33,636 bases of DNA from Propionibacteriaceae bacterium (GTDB taxonomy: Bacteria > Actinomycetota > Actinomycetes > Propionibacteriales > Propionibacteriaceae): NCBI GenBank assembly GCA_030532575.1, contig JAUNKV010000032.1, positions 1 to 33,636 on the forward strand, read 5' to 3'. Every line of letters begins with the position of its first letter. The first letter of the stretch is position 1. The notes below the pieces were generated by a model, which did no database searches, was not told the DNA's origin, and was given only the letters and a program-made list of their open reading frames with translations. Both the position numbers and the translations under genes were made by a program. Positions 24,398 to 31,945 of this stretch are shown one piece after another.

Positions 24398-24567
24398 TCG
24401 ACGAGGACCGTCACCTCGAGGCCTTCCTCGAGTTCTCTTTGGTCGGTGCACTCAGCTCCCAGGAACTCAGGCAGTGTTGTTCTTCGACGAGTCGGTCAGA
24501 CGATCTGCAGGCCGAGGACTCGAGCCGACGACTTCAGCCCCTCGTCGAAGGTGGCGATGCGAGCTGA
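24394..24567 (+). pseudogene. Broken N-terminal piece of a large-protein paralog
   Basis: An ATG overlapping the stop of the 1524-residue gene opens a 57-codon frame. Its first 27 residues (IDEDRHLEAFLEFSLVGALS, then SQELRQ) match residues 172 to about 196 of the large protein (VDEERHRHVLLEFALAGALS, then AKELT). After about 24471 the similarity stops, and the frame reads antisense into the 3' end of vapC. So this is the start of a second paralog, cut by the vapBC-containing segment. It might still be translated as a short peptide by coupling. Reading on at 25433 resumes homology at residue 207 or so of the large protein. Confidence 0.7.
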
Positions 24568-24876
24568 GGTCTGCTCGGCTGTCAGCAGCACGCAGCAGTC
24601 AGGCATCTTCGACCCTGTGGTGGCACGAAGCCGCGCCAGCCGAGCGGCAGCATCATCCGGCAGGGGAGTCGTGGTGACACCCAGAGCCCGAAGGTCGGCC
24701 AGCATTGCCAGATCCCGGTTCTCACGCGCAGCCCTGACCAGCACTTCCGCCAAGTTGATCGGACCGATGGTCATCGGCTCAGAAGCATGGTTCACGAACA
24801 GCGCCTCGGCCGCGGCGTGGTGTACGTCACGGGCATCGAACAACGCGATGAGAACCCCCGAGTCGAGAGCGATCAC
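24496..24876 (-). CDS. vapC: PIN-domain ribonuclease toxin (VapC type)
   Basis: A 126-residue PIN domain with the expected acidic metal-binding residues D5 (IALDSGVLIALFD), E44 (INLAEVLV), D93 (KMPDCCVL) and D111 (IATFDEGL). VapC toxins cut specific tRNAs or rRNA. The GTG at 24876 forms a GTGA overlap with the antitoxin stop and gives the usual short N-terminus, with CGGAG upstream. A GTG three codons earlier is also possible. It is antisense to the surrounding locus, and its 3' end overlaps a broken paralog of the large protein. Confidence 0.85.
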   Translation of the reverse strand: MIALDSGVLIALFDARDVHHAAAEALFVNHASEPMTIGPINLAEVLVRAARENRDLAMLADLRALGVTTTPLPDDAAARLARLRATTGSKMPDCCVLLTAEQTSARIATFDEGLKSSARVLGLQIV

Positions 24877-25142
24877 TCGGGCCACTCCGAACGTAGATCC
24901 TCAAGATGGCCCGGCGCATAGAGGCCTGTGTAGGAACCACTGATCCGTCGCACGGCGGCCAGTCGGTTGTTCTGCCGCTCCACGACACCCGGATCGATGC
25001 TCTTGCGCCCCTCCTCAATCAGGCGACGCAGCAGCCGAGCAGGCTTGTCCCGGTCGCCCGGCCATCGCAATGCAGCAGCGCGCAGCGCTTCAGAGACTTC
25101 GGGCGTCTCGGTCACGGGGTGGCGGCGCTTGGTGGTGGGCAT
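24873..25142 (-). CDS. vapB: VapB-type antitoxin
   Basis: An 89-residue partner of the PIN toxin. TKRRHPVTETPEVSEALRAA, then LRWPGDRDKPARLLRRLIEE, is the layout of actinobacterial antitoxins paired with VapC toxins. The N-terminal half probably dimerises and binds DNA. The C-terminal tail (SGSYTGLYAPGHLEDLRSEW) probably wraps the toxin. The ATG at 25142 has no Shine-Dalgarno sequence. A TACACT hexamer ends six bases before it, which fits a leaderless transcript with a promoter inside the paired GTGTWACAC sites. It is the first gene of the pair and overlaps vapC by GTGA. Confidence 0.8.
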   Translation of the reverse strand: MPTTKRRHPVTETPEVSEALRAAALRWPGDRDKPARLLRRLIEEGRKSIDPGVVERQNNRLAAVRRISGSYTGLYAPGHLEDLRSEWPE

Positions 25143-25147
25143 GACCC

Positions 25148-25179
25148 AAGTGTAACACCGGCGAGAAGTGTTACACCTT
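25148..25179 (-). promoter_or_regulatory. Probable vapBC operator: two GTGTWACAC palindromes
   Basis: GTGTAACAC (25150-25158) and GTGTTACAC (25168-25176) are each quasi-palindromic and form an inverted pair. Their centres are 18 bp apart, just under two helical turns. They lie directly upstream of the vapB ATG and overlap its likely -10 region. This is the expected layout for autorepression by the VapBC complex. It is inferred from symmetry and position. Confidence 0.65.
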
Positions 25180-25277
25180 GGATGGGTGGTGGTCAGTGAG
25201 TTGGTCGTCGTGCAAGGTTCGCACCTTTTCTGGGCGAGGGCTTTCTGCACTGTCCAGAGCGCAGGCATGATGGAGAT

Positions 25278-25436
25278 GTGAACCTTGAGGATGCAGCGAA
25301 GGTGAAACCCCGCTGGAGAGTGGTGACCCCCACCACCCCCCTCCCCCAGCACTTCGCCGACGCCTGGCAGAGATACCGCGACGGCGACGTCCCCGGCTAC
25401 GTTGAGCTCAGAACCGAAAGGTACCGACGCCGATGA
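25278..25436 (+). pseudogene. C-terminal remnant of a large-protein paralog (52 codons)
   Basis: An in-frame GTG preceded by GGAGA opens a 52-residue frame (NLEDAAKVKPRWRVVTPTTP, then LPQHFADAWQRYRDGDVPG ...) that matches the last 53 residues of the 1524-residue protein and ends in the same ELRTERYRRR. The stop overlaps the ATG of the 701-residue gene. It may be a dead fragment. With its start and ribosome site, it may also be a leader peptide that couples translation into the next gene. The DNA similarity to the end of the large gene includes a perfect 47-bp run. Confidence 0.7.
25352..25398 (+). repeat. 47-bp direct repeat, right copy
   Basis: Exact copy of 24313-24359, lying in the C-terminal remnant just before the 701-residue gene. 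Recombination between the two copies would delete vapBC and rejoin the 1524-residue frame directly to the 701-residue gene. Confidence 0.9.
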
Positions 25437-27538
25437 GCACCGAGGCACTGTCGCGATGCATCACCTCGGCCATCGAACGTATCGAGGGCGGCACCCCGCC
25501 ACCTGCGAAGCTCGCTGCCGAGGTCAAACAGCTGGCCAAGGACGCCGGGCTGGGCTTCCCCGAGGCCGCCCAACCCCTGGTGGCCCGCGCCCTCCTCGCC
25601 CCCGCCATCCGGCAGGCCCCGCAGGCATTCTGGAGTGGATTCCGCGCCCCCATCACCCAGTGGGCGAAGCAGTCCCGGGAGGCACGCGACGCCCTGTTCT
25701 CGCTGCTCCCGGACATCCCCACCACCCGCTGGTTGCCGATCCTGGAGGTGACCGGGGTCGCCGACGAGATGCGGGCCGGGGAACACGAGACGGCTGATTG
25801 GATTCGACGGTTCATCCACAAGGAGTCCGACCGGTGGCGGCAGCACTTCCCAGCCGAGCTGTCGACCTTCATCCGCACCCTGCCCAGCCAGCAGGGCAAG
25901 ACCCTGGAGCTGAATGTTCCCCTGGCTGATGTGGAGCTGGAGCTGGTGGATGCCGCCCTCAGTCTGGGGCTGGAGGTCACCTTCACCGAACCCGGTGATC
26001 CCGAGTGCTTCTCGTGGCGGTTCTGGCTGGAGGACGAGCGTCGTGGGGACCTCGCGCACCTCGCCGCCAGCGAGCATGCCACCCGCGCCGCCGTCGGTCT
26101 CAACCGCATCGCTCTCGGCCCCCACCTCGACACCCTGCGCGCCCACCCCGGGAGCGCGCAGCTGCTGCATCGCTGGGCGGCGCCTCGCGTGGGCCACGGC
26201 TGCACGGCCGCCGAGTTCTGGGCCGAGGTGGATCGACTGCGCCCCCTGTGCCTGCCCGCCCACCGCGACGAGTTCCGAGATGAGCTGGCCGGACTCGCCA
26301 GCGTCGCCGACCCTGCGGAGCTCACCGCCCAGGCCCTGCGGGACGGCCTGCTGACCGAACTCACCTGGCCCGCCCTGGAGGAGGCGGCACGGCAGCTCGA
26401 CGACGCCGACCCCGGCAGGTTGACCTTCCATGAATCCTGGCCCTGGTTCGGGGTCGCTTCCGGGAACCGGATCATCTGGGTGACCGCCGACACCACCGAG
26501 GCCCTGGTCACCGTGACCCCACCGGAGCGGAGCCACCACGACCACTGGCAGTGGTTCCGAATCGGGGGCGACACCCTGTGCCTGAGCTGGACCCCGGACG
26601 AGGACCCGCACATGACGTGGGCGAGTTCCCCCAGGACCCACCACACCCTGACCCACATCCTGGGCGGCAACCCCGGCTTCATCTCCTTCGAGACCCCATC
26701 CGGTCGGCTCCTCGGCCCCGGCCTGATCCGCCCCGGCGACTCCCGCCTGAAGCTGCGGCTCCGCGAACCGGTGCTGCAGGAGGACGGCGACCACTGGTGC
26801 GCTCAATACCTCCACCCCATACGGGCCGTGGACCCGCGAACGGGCAGGCTCGGCCCGGAATCCCTACCGCCTCGCCTGGCCTCACTCGTCGAGGACGACC
26901 TGCGCCAGGGGTTCACCCTGCGCGCGCTCTCAGTCCAACACTGGATGAGCGTCGTTTCCGGAACGGAGGACTCCCCGCTCGGTGTCCTAAACGGTCAGCA
27001 TGGCTGGGTGTGCCTGCGCCGAGGCCCCCTCCTCAGGTGCCGCAGCATCGACGGCACTGTGTGGGAACGCGAGGATGCGGTGTGGCAGCACAGGTTCTTC
27101 CCCGCCGCCCGCCTCCGACGCCCAGGCGGCGGCCACTGGATCGCCACCGGTACCGGGCACCTCACCCGGGAATCCGGCGAACCCCTGGCCCCCGCATCCG
27201 ACCTGACCGGCCGGGACCACCTGCTGCACCGGCTGCCGGTGGCGGGCTGGCACTTCCTCACACCCCGCGACGAGCAGGTCAGCGCCAGACTGCGGCAGCT
27301 GCTGGCCGAGGACGTGGCCGACCTCCTCGAAGCCCTGGCCGACTGGTCCCCGGAGGAACCGGAGACGCTCCCCGAACCGGTGATCGCTGCGGCACAACGA
27401 CTGCTCGGCACCACCGAGGCGGCCCTCACGGTCGCCGTCGGCTGGCTGGCGCTGCGCATCAGCCGCGCCGTCCAGCAGTTCACCACCGCGACCTCCAGCC
27501 ACGACGACCTGAACATCGAAAGGGAGCCCACACGATGA
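25433..27538 (+). CDS. Paralog of the middle of the 1524-residue protein (701 residues, function unknown)
   Basis: A soluble protein matching residues about 207-895 of the 1524-residue neighbour over nearly its whole length. Shared blocks include QAFW near the start, PAELTAQALRDGLLTELTWP, SWPWFGV, NRIIWV, GQHGWV, RPGGGHW, AGWH and LLGTT...AVGWLALRI. It ends soon after that block and so lacks the 630-residue C-terminal part. The ATG at 25433 overlaps the stop of the remnant before it, with GAAAGG 11 bases upstream. The true ancestral start may be the broken ATG at 24394. Its stop overlaps the ATG of the MoxR ATPase. It is either a functional shorter subunit or a truncated duplicate; the intact 2.1-kb frame favours function. 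Confidence 0.75.
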   Translation: MSTEALSRCITSAIERIEGGTPPPAKLAAEVKQLAKDAGLGFPEAAQPLVARALLAPAIRQAPQAFWSGFRAPITQWAKQSREARDALFSLLPDIPTTRWLPILEVTGVADEMRAGEHETADWIRRFIHKESDRWRQHFPAELSTFIRTLPSQQGKTLELNVPLADVELELVDAALSLGLEVTFTEPGDPECFSWRFWLEDERRGDLAHLAASEHATRAAVGLNRIALGPHLDTLRAHPGSAQLLHRWAAPRVGHGCTAAEFWAEVDRLRPLCLPAHRDEFRDELAGLASVADPAELTAQALRDGLLTELTWPALEEAARQLDDADPGRLTFHESWPWFGVASGNRIIWVTADTTEALVTVTPPERSHHDHWQWFRIGGDTLCLSWTPDEDPHMTWASSPRTHHTLTHILGGNPGFISFETPSGRLLGPGLIRPGDSRLKLRLREPVLQEDGDHWCAQYLHPIRAVDPRTGRLGPESLPPRLASLVEDDLRQGFTLRALSVQHWMSVVSGTEDSPLGVLNGQHGWVCLRRGPLLRCRSIDGTVWEREDAVWQHRFFPAARLRRPGGGHWIATGTGHLTRESGEPLAPASDLTGRDHLLHRLPVAGWHFLTPRDEQVSARLRQLLAEDVADLLEALADWSPEEPETLPEPVIAAAQRLLGTTEAALTVAVGWLALRISRAVQQFTTATSSHDDLNIEREPTR

Positions 27539-28620
27539 CCCCCACCCAGCAGGTACCGCCGCCCGAGGTGCGCCACGCCGACGAGCTGGCCCGGCTCGCC
27601 GCAGAACCCGGGGCCCGGCCCCCCGGCTGGCGGATGACCCCCTCAGCCGTGGTCTCCTTCATCTCAGGCAACGACCGACTGAAGATCAGCCGCAAGTTCG
27701 TCGGTGATGTCTCACTGATCGAACGCTGCGTCATCACCCTGGCCGGGGAGCGGGCCCTGCTGCTGGTCGGCGAACCCGGCACCGCCAAGTCGATGCTCTC
27801 GGAGCTGCTGGCCGCCGCCATCTGCGGCACCTCCGGCCTCACCGTCCAGGGCTCGGCCGGCACCACCGAGGACCAGCTGCGCTACGGCTGGAACTACGCC
27901 CAGCTGCTCGCGAAGGGGCCGAGCCAGGAGGCGCTCGTCGAATCCCCCGTCATGGCGGCGATGCGTACCGGTCGGGTCGCCCGCATCGAGGAGATCACCC
28001 GATGTCTGCCCGAGGTGCAGGACGGCCTGGTCTCGGTGCTGTCCGAGCGTCGTCTCGCGGTCCCCGAGCTCGGCGAGCACGCCGTCCACGCCGCCCCCGG
28101 GTTCTGCATCATCGCCACCGCCAACCTGCGCGACCGGGGCGTGTCCGAGATGTCCGCCGCACTGAAGCGACGGTTCAACTTCGAGGCCGTGGACCCCATC
28201 TCCGACGCCGCCGCCGAGATCGCACTCGTGACCGAACGCACCAAACAGGCCCTGGTCGCCGCCGGGGCCCCCGCCACCGTCGACGAGGTGGTGGTCGAAA
28301 CCCTGGTCACGGCCTTCCATGAGCTGCGCTCGGGCGTCACCCAGGAGGGCTGGGCCGTGGAGAAGCCCTCGACGGTGCTGTCCACGGCCGAGGCGGTGGC
28401 GATCTCCGGCTCCATCGCCCTGGCCGGGGCCTTCTTCCCCCACGCCCACGACGGGGTGCGGCTGATCCCCGGCCAGCTGCTCGGCGCAGTCCGCAAGGAC
28501 GACCCCGAGGACGGTGCCAGGCTGCGCGCCTACTGGGATCAGGTGGTCAAACGCCGCGCCCGGGAGGGCCGCCACACCTGGGTTCAGCTGTGGGAACAAC
28601 GAAACGTCCTCACCCGATGA
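27535..28620 (+). CDS. MoxR-type AAA+ ATPase
   Basis: A 361-residue AAA+ ATPase of the MoxR kind. It shows Walker A GEPGTAKS (79-86), a Walker B of IEE type (RIEEITRCLPE, 149-159), sensor 1 asparagine N197 in ATANLRDRG and an arginine finger in ALKRRFNFE (209-217). MoxR ATPases work as chaperone-like motors with vWA partners, remodelling or metallating target proteins. The partner is encoded directly downstream. It is closest in type to Escherichia coli YehL. The ATG at 27535 overlaps the previous stop (ATGA) with AAAGGGAG upstream, and the long frame running back to 26551 is a shadow. Confidence 0.92.
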   Translation: MTPTQQVPPPEVRHADELARLAAEPGARPPGWRMTPSAVVSFISGNDRLKISRKFVGDVSLIERCVITLAGERALLLVGEPGTAKSMLSELLAAAICGTSGLTVQGSAGTTEDQLRYGWNYAQLLAKGPSQEALVESPVMAAMRTGRVARIEEITRCLPEVQDGLVSVLSERRLAVPELGEHAVHAAPGFCIIATANLRDRGVSEMSAALKRRFNFEAVDPISDAAAEIALVTERTKQALVAAGAPATVDEVVVETLVTAFHELRSGVTQEGWAVEKPSTVLSTAEAVAISGSIALAGAFFPHAHDGVRLIPGQLLGAVRKDDPEDGARLRAYWDQVVKRRAREGRHTWVQLWEQRNVLTR

Positions 28621-28650
28621 CCACCGATCCCGCATGACCACCGACCCCAC
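28617..28650 (+). repeat. 17-bp start-codon duplication with a six-codon minigene
   Basis: The 17 bases from 28617 (ATGACCACCGATCCCGC) recur from 28634 with two changes. The first copy overlaps the ATPase stop as ATGA and reads MTTDPA then TGA. That TGA overlaps the second ATG (28634), which opens the DUF5682-vWA gene. The shift of 17 bp put the original overlapping start out of frame. Confidence 0.8.
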
Positions 28651-31600
28651 GGCCCCGCTGGCCGAGCTCACCGGCTGCCGCTCCCCGCTGCTCGTCGGCA
28701 TCCGCCACCACTCCCCCGCGCTGGCGGTGGCGCTGCCTGCCCTGCTGGATGAGCACCGCCCGGATGTACTGGCCATCGAGCTGCCCGCCGAGGCCGCCGC
28801 GTGGCTGGACTGGCTGACCCACCCCGAGGCGACGGCCCCGCTGGCCCTGGCCTTCTCCGGCCGAGACGGCCTGGCCTTCTACCCGTTCGCGGACTTCTCC
28901 CCGGAGCTGGCGGCGCTCCGATGGGCCCGCAGCCACGACGTCCCCGTGGCCTGCATCGACCTGCCGCTGGCCGCCCCCACCCCGGAGGAGGAGCACCCCG
29001 GGACGGGAGAGACCCTGTGGCAGGAGGCCCTGGCCCGGCGCGCCCGCACCATCCCGGGCGATGTGAACGAGACCTGGGATCGTCTCGTCGAGGCCCCCGC
29101 CCCCGGCTCCACCCCGGAACAGCTGCGGGTCGCCGCGCTCGCCCACGGCTGGGCCTCCCGCCGGGCGAGCACCCCCGATGCCCTCACCCTCGCCCGCGAG
29201 GTCTGGATGCGGGGTCAGCTCGCGGAGCTGCTGGGCAGCGGCCAGCAGGTGGCGGCCGTCGTCGGCTCCTTCCACGCCCCGGCCCTGCTGACCCCCGAAG
29301 GCCCCGACCCCCAGCTCCCGGAGGTCACCGACGCCGAGGTGACGGGCTGCCTGGTGCCCTACACCTTCGCTCAGCTGGATTCGCGCTCCGGTTATCCCGC
29401 AGGCATCCGGGACCCCGGCTGGCAGCAGGCCGTCGTCGAGTCCCTGCTGGACGCCCACCTGATCCACGCTGCCGCCACCGCAGCCATCACCCGGATCACC
29501 CGGGCGCTGCGGGAGGCCACCCACCCCGCCGGTCCCGGCGAGGCCGCCGAGACCGCGCGCGTCGCCCTGGATCTCGCCACCCTGAGGGGCCTGCCCGCCC
29601 CGTCGCGCCGGGAGGTCATCGAGGCCGTGACGACGGTGCTGGCCCAGGGTGAGGTGCTGGGCCGGGGCCGGGTCGTCGCCGACGCCCTGGAGCAGGTGCT
29701 GATCGGGGATCGACGCGGCCAGCTCGCCCCCGGCTCCCCGGTCTCGCCGCTGCGCGAATCCATCACCACCGAGCTGCGCGCCGCGCGGGTCAACCCCGAG
29801 CGCGACGAGGAATGGACCCTCACCCCGCTGCGCGGCGGCCTGGACCTGACCCGCCACATCCTGTTCACCCGGCTCATGGTCGCCGGGATCAGCTTCGCCA
29901 GCCCCACCTCCGGCACCCAGTGGCGGGGCGCGGAGACCACCGCCACCACCTGGACCACCCGGTGGAGCGCCGCCACCGATGCCACCATCCAGCTGGCCAC
30001 CGCGCAGGGCCTCGACGTGGCGCAGGTCGCCACCACCGCGCTGCTCACCCGCAAGGTCGACGATCAGGAGTCCGTGCGTGGCCTGCTCGTCGATGCCGCG
30101 GCCTGCGGCTCAGCGCCCGGCCTGGAGCGGGCCCTGGCGGCGCTGGCCCCGCTGGCGGGCAGCACCTCCTTCCGGGCCGCCGTCCTGGTCCACCTGATCC
30201 TCAGTGACATCGAGCTGGCCCGTATCCCCGGGGCCCGTCTCCTGCCCGCTGATCTCAGGGAGCGCAGCGCCCGGCTACGGGCTGAGTTCACCGCCGCAGC
30301 GGTGCGGGAGCTGAAGGGCATCGAGGGCTCCGACGACCTCGACGACGCCGCCGCCCTGGCCGCCTTCGTGGAGCAGGGCCGGGAGCACGAGCTGAGCCTG
30401 ACCGCGTCGCTGACCCACCTGGCCGCCGAGGGGTCGCCGCTGATGCAGGGGGCCGCCGCCGGGCTGCTGCTGGACGACGACAGGGCCGCATCCCGCATCG
30501 CGGGCTGGCTGGATGCCGCAACCGTCCCGGCGAGGCGGGCGCTGCGCCGTCGCCTGGCGGGGCTGCTGGTCGCGGCCAGGGGACGCTTCGACACCGCCCC
30601 GGCCACCTTGGCCCTGGTGGCGCGCATCTGTGAGATCGACGACGCCGAGTTCGTCGCGCTGCTGCCCAGCCTCCGGGGCGGGTTCGACGTGCTGACCGCC
30701 GAGGCCAGGACCGCGTTGCTGCAGGACCTGGCCAGCGAGCTGGGGCGGGCCCGCAACCTGGCCCTGCCCCCTGAGGAGGCCACCCGGGCCGCCCGGTACG
30801 ACACCGCGGCCCGCTCCCGCCTGGCTTCCTTGGGGCTGGCTGACCTCTCCTTCTCCCCTGCGGAGCGGTGGCGGCTGATCCTGGGAGAACGCGACCGGCT
30901 CTCCCCCGCCGGCAGGCGCATGGCCTCCGCCCTCGATGAGCTGTACGGCAGGGCGGGCAGTGACAGCCTCGACGCCGCCGCGCGCAGTGCGGGCGATGGC
31001 CCGTCGCAGCTGGGGGTCAGGCAGTGGGAGCAGGAGATCGAGGCGCTGTTCGGGAAAGGTGAGGTGACCGAGATCTTCGCCGACGCTGCCGCCGCCGGGC
31101 GGGGCGATGTGCTGGAGCGGCTGGACCCGGAGGCGACCCGGCCGTCGGTGGGGCTGCTCGCCACCGCCTTGTCCCTGACCGGCAGCCTGTCGGAGGCCAG
31201 GCTGGCGAGGCTTCGCCCCCTGGTGCGGCGGATGGTGCGGGAGCTGAGTGAGGAGCTGGCCATCCGGCTGCGCCCTGCGCTGACCGGGCTGGCCGTGGGT
31301 CGCCCCACCCGACGTCGCACGGGACGGCTCGACCTGGAACGCACCATCCGGGCCAACCTGAAGCAGGTGGTGCCGCTCGACGGCCGCGCCCAGGTGGTGC
31401 CGGTGCACCCGGTCTTCCGCGCTCCGGTGGCGAAGGAGATGGACTGGCACCTGATCGTGCTGGTGGATGTCTCCGGTTCGATGTCCGAATCGGTGGTCTA
31501 CTCCGCCCTGACAGCCGCGATCCTGGCCGAGAGCCCGGCCCTCAGCGTCGAATTCCTGGCCTTCTCCACCGAGGTGCTGGACTTCACCGGCCAGGTCACC

Positions 31601-31945
31601 GACCCGCTGCGGCTGCTGCTGGAGGTGGAGGTCGGCGGCGGTACCGACATCGCGGGGGCGCTCCGGGTGGCCCGGTCCCGGGTACGGATTCCGGCCCGCA
31701 CCCTGCTGGTGCTCATCAGCGACTTCGAGGAGTTCGGCTCACTCACCCCGATGCTGGGTGAGTTGGAGGCGCTGCGCGGGGCCGGGGTGCACATGCTCGG
31801 CTGCGCCGCGCTGAACGACTCCGGCACCGGCGTGTACAACATCGGGATCGCCGCACAGGCCGCAGCTGCGGGGATGCGGGTGGCCGCGGTCTCGCCGCTG
31901 GACCTGGCGCGCTGGGTGGGCACCGTCGTTCGGGAGGCGTCATGA
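28634..31945 (+). CDS. DUF5682-vWA fusion protein
   Basis: A 1103-residue soluble protein. The N-terminal part has the DUF5682 (YehM-like) features: SPLLVGIRHHSPALAVALPA, VLAIELPAEAAAWLDWL, FYPFADFSPELAALRWA and AAVVGSFHAPALL. A long helical middle follows. The C-terminal vWA domain, from about residue 935, has the MIDAS motif D945-x-S947-x-S949 (LIVLVDVSGSMSES), GGGTDIAGAL and a LLVLISDFEEFG strand. In Escherichia coli these are two proteins (YehM and YehP), so the fusion implies they touch. The vWA part is the expected partner of the upstream MoxR ATPase. The ATG at 28634 is used because the earlier ATG is out of frame. The stop overlaps the SWIM gene start with GGGAGG upstream. Confidence 0.88.
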   Translation: MTTDPTAPLAELTGCRSPLLVGIRHHSPALAVALPALLDEHRPDVLAIELPAEAAAWLDWLTHPEATAPLALAFSGRDGLAFYPFADFSPELAALRWARSHDVPVACIDLPLAAPTPEEEHPGTGETLWQEALARRARTIPGDVNETWDRLVEAPAPGSTPEQLRVAALAHGWASRRASTPDALTLAREVWMRGQLAELLGSGQQVAAVVGSFHAPALLTPEGPDPQLPEVTDAEVTGCLVPYTFAQLDSRSGYPAGIRDPGWQQAVVESLLDAHLIHAAATAAITRITRALREATHPAGPGEAAETARVALDLATLRGLPAPSRREVIEAVTTVLAQGEVLGRGRVVADALEQVLIGDRRGQLAPGSPVSPLRESITTELRAARVNPERDEEWTLTPLRGGLDLTRHILFTRLMVAGISFASPTSGTQWRGAETTATTWTTRWSAATDATIQLATAQGLDVAQVATTALLTRKVDDQESVRGLLVDAAACGSAPGLERALAALAPLAGSTSFRAAVLVHLILSDIELARIPGARLLPADLRERSARLRAEFTAAAVRELKGIEGSDDLDDAAALAAFVEQGREHELSLTASLTHLAAEGSPLMQGAAAGLLLDDDRAASRIAGWLDAATVPARRALRRRLAGLLVAARGRFDTAPATLALVARICEIDDAEFVALLPSLRGGFDVLTAEARTALLQDLASELGRARNLALPPEEATRAARYDTAARSRLASLGLADLSFSPAERWRLILGERDRLSPAGRRMASALDELYGRAGSDSLDAAARSAGDGPSQLGVRQWEQEIEALFGKGEVTEIFADAAAAGRGDVLERLDPEATRPSVGLLATALSLTGSLSEARLARLRPLVRRMVRELSEELAIRLRPALTGLAVGRPTRRRTGRLDLERTIRANLKQVVPLDGRAQVVPVHPVFRAPVAKEMDWHLIVLVDVSGSMSESVVYSALTAAILAESPALSVEFLAFSTEVLDFTGQVTDPLRLLLEVEVGGGTDIAGALRVARSRVRIPARTLLVLISDFEEFGSLTPMLGELEALRGAGVHMLGCAALNDSGTGVYNIGIAAQAAAAGMRVAAVSPLDLARWVGTVVREAS

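Noticed and set aside
24496-25142. vapBC carried by an insertion sequence or integron
   Set aside because: No transposase, integrase, terminal inverted repeats or att site is visible. The flanking direct repeats are pieces of the host gene family.
25397-26815. Two long minus-strand frames opposite the 701-residue gene
   Set aside because: Same shadow pattern. The plus frame is homologous to the neighbouring giant protein.
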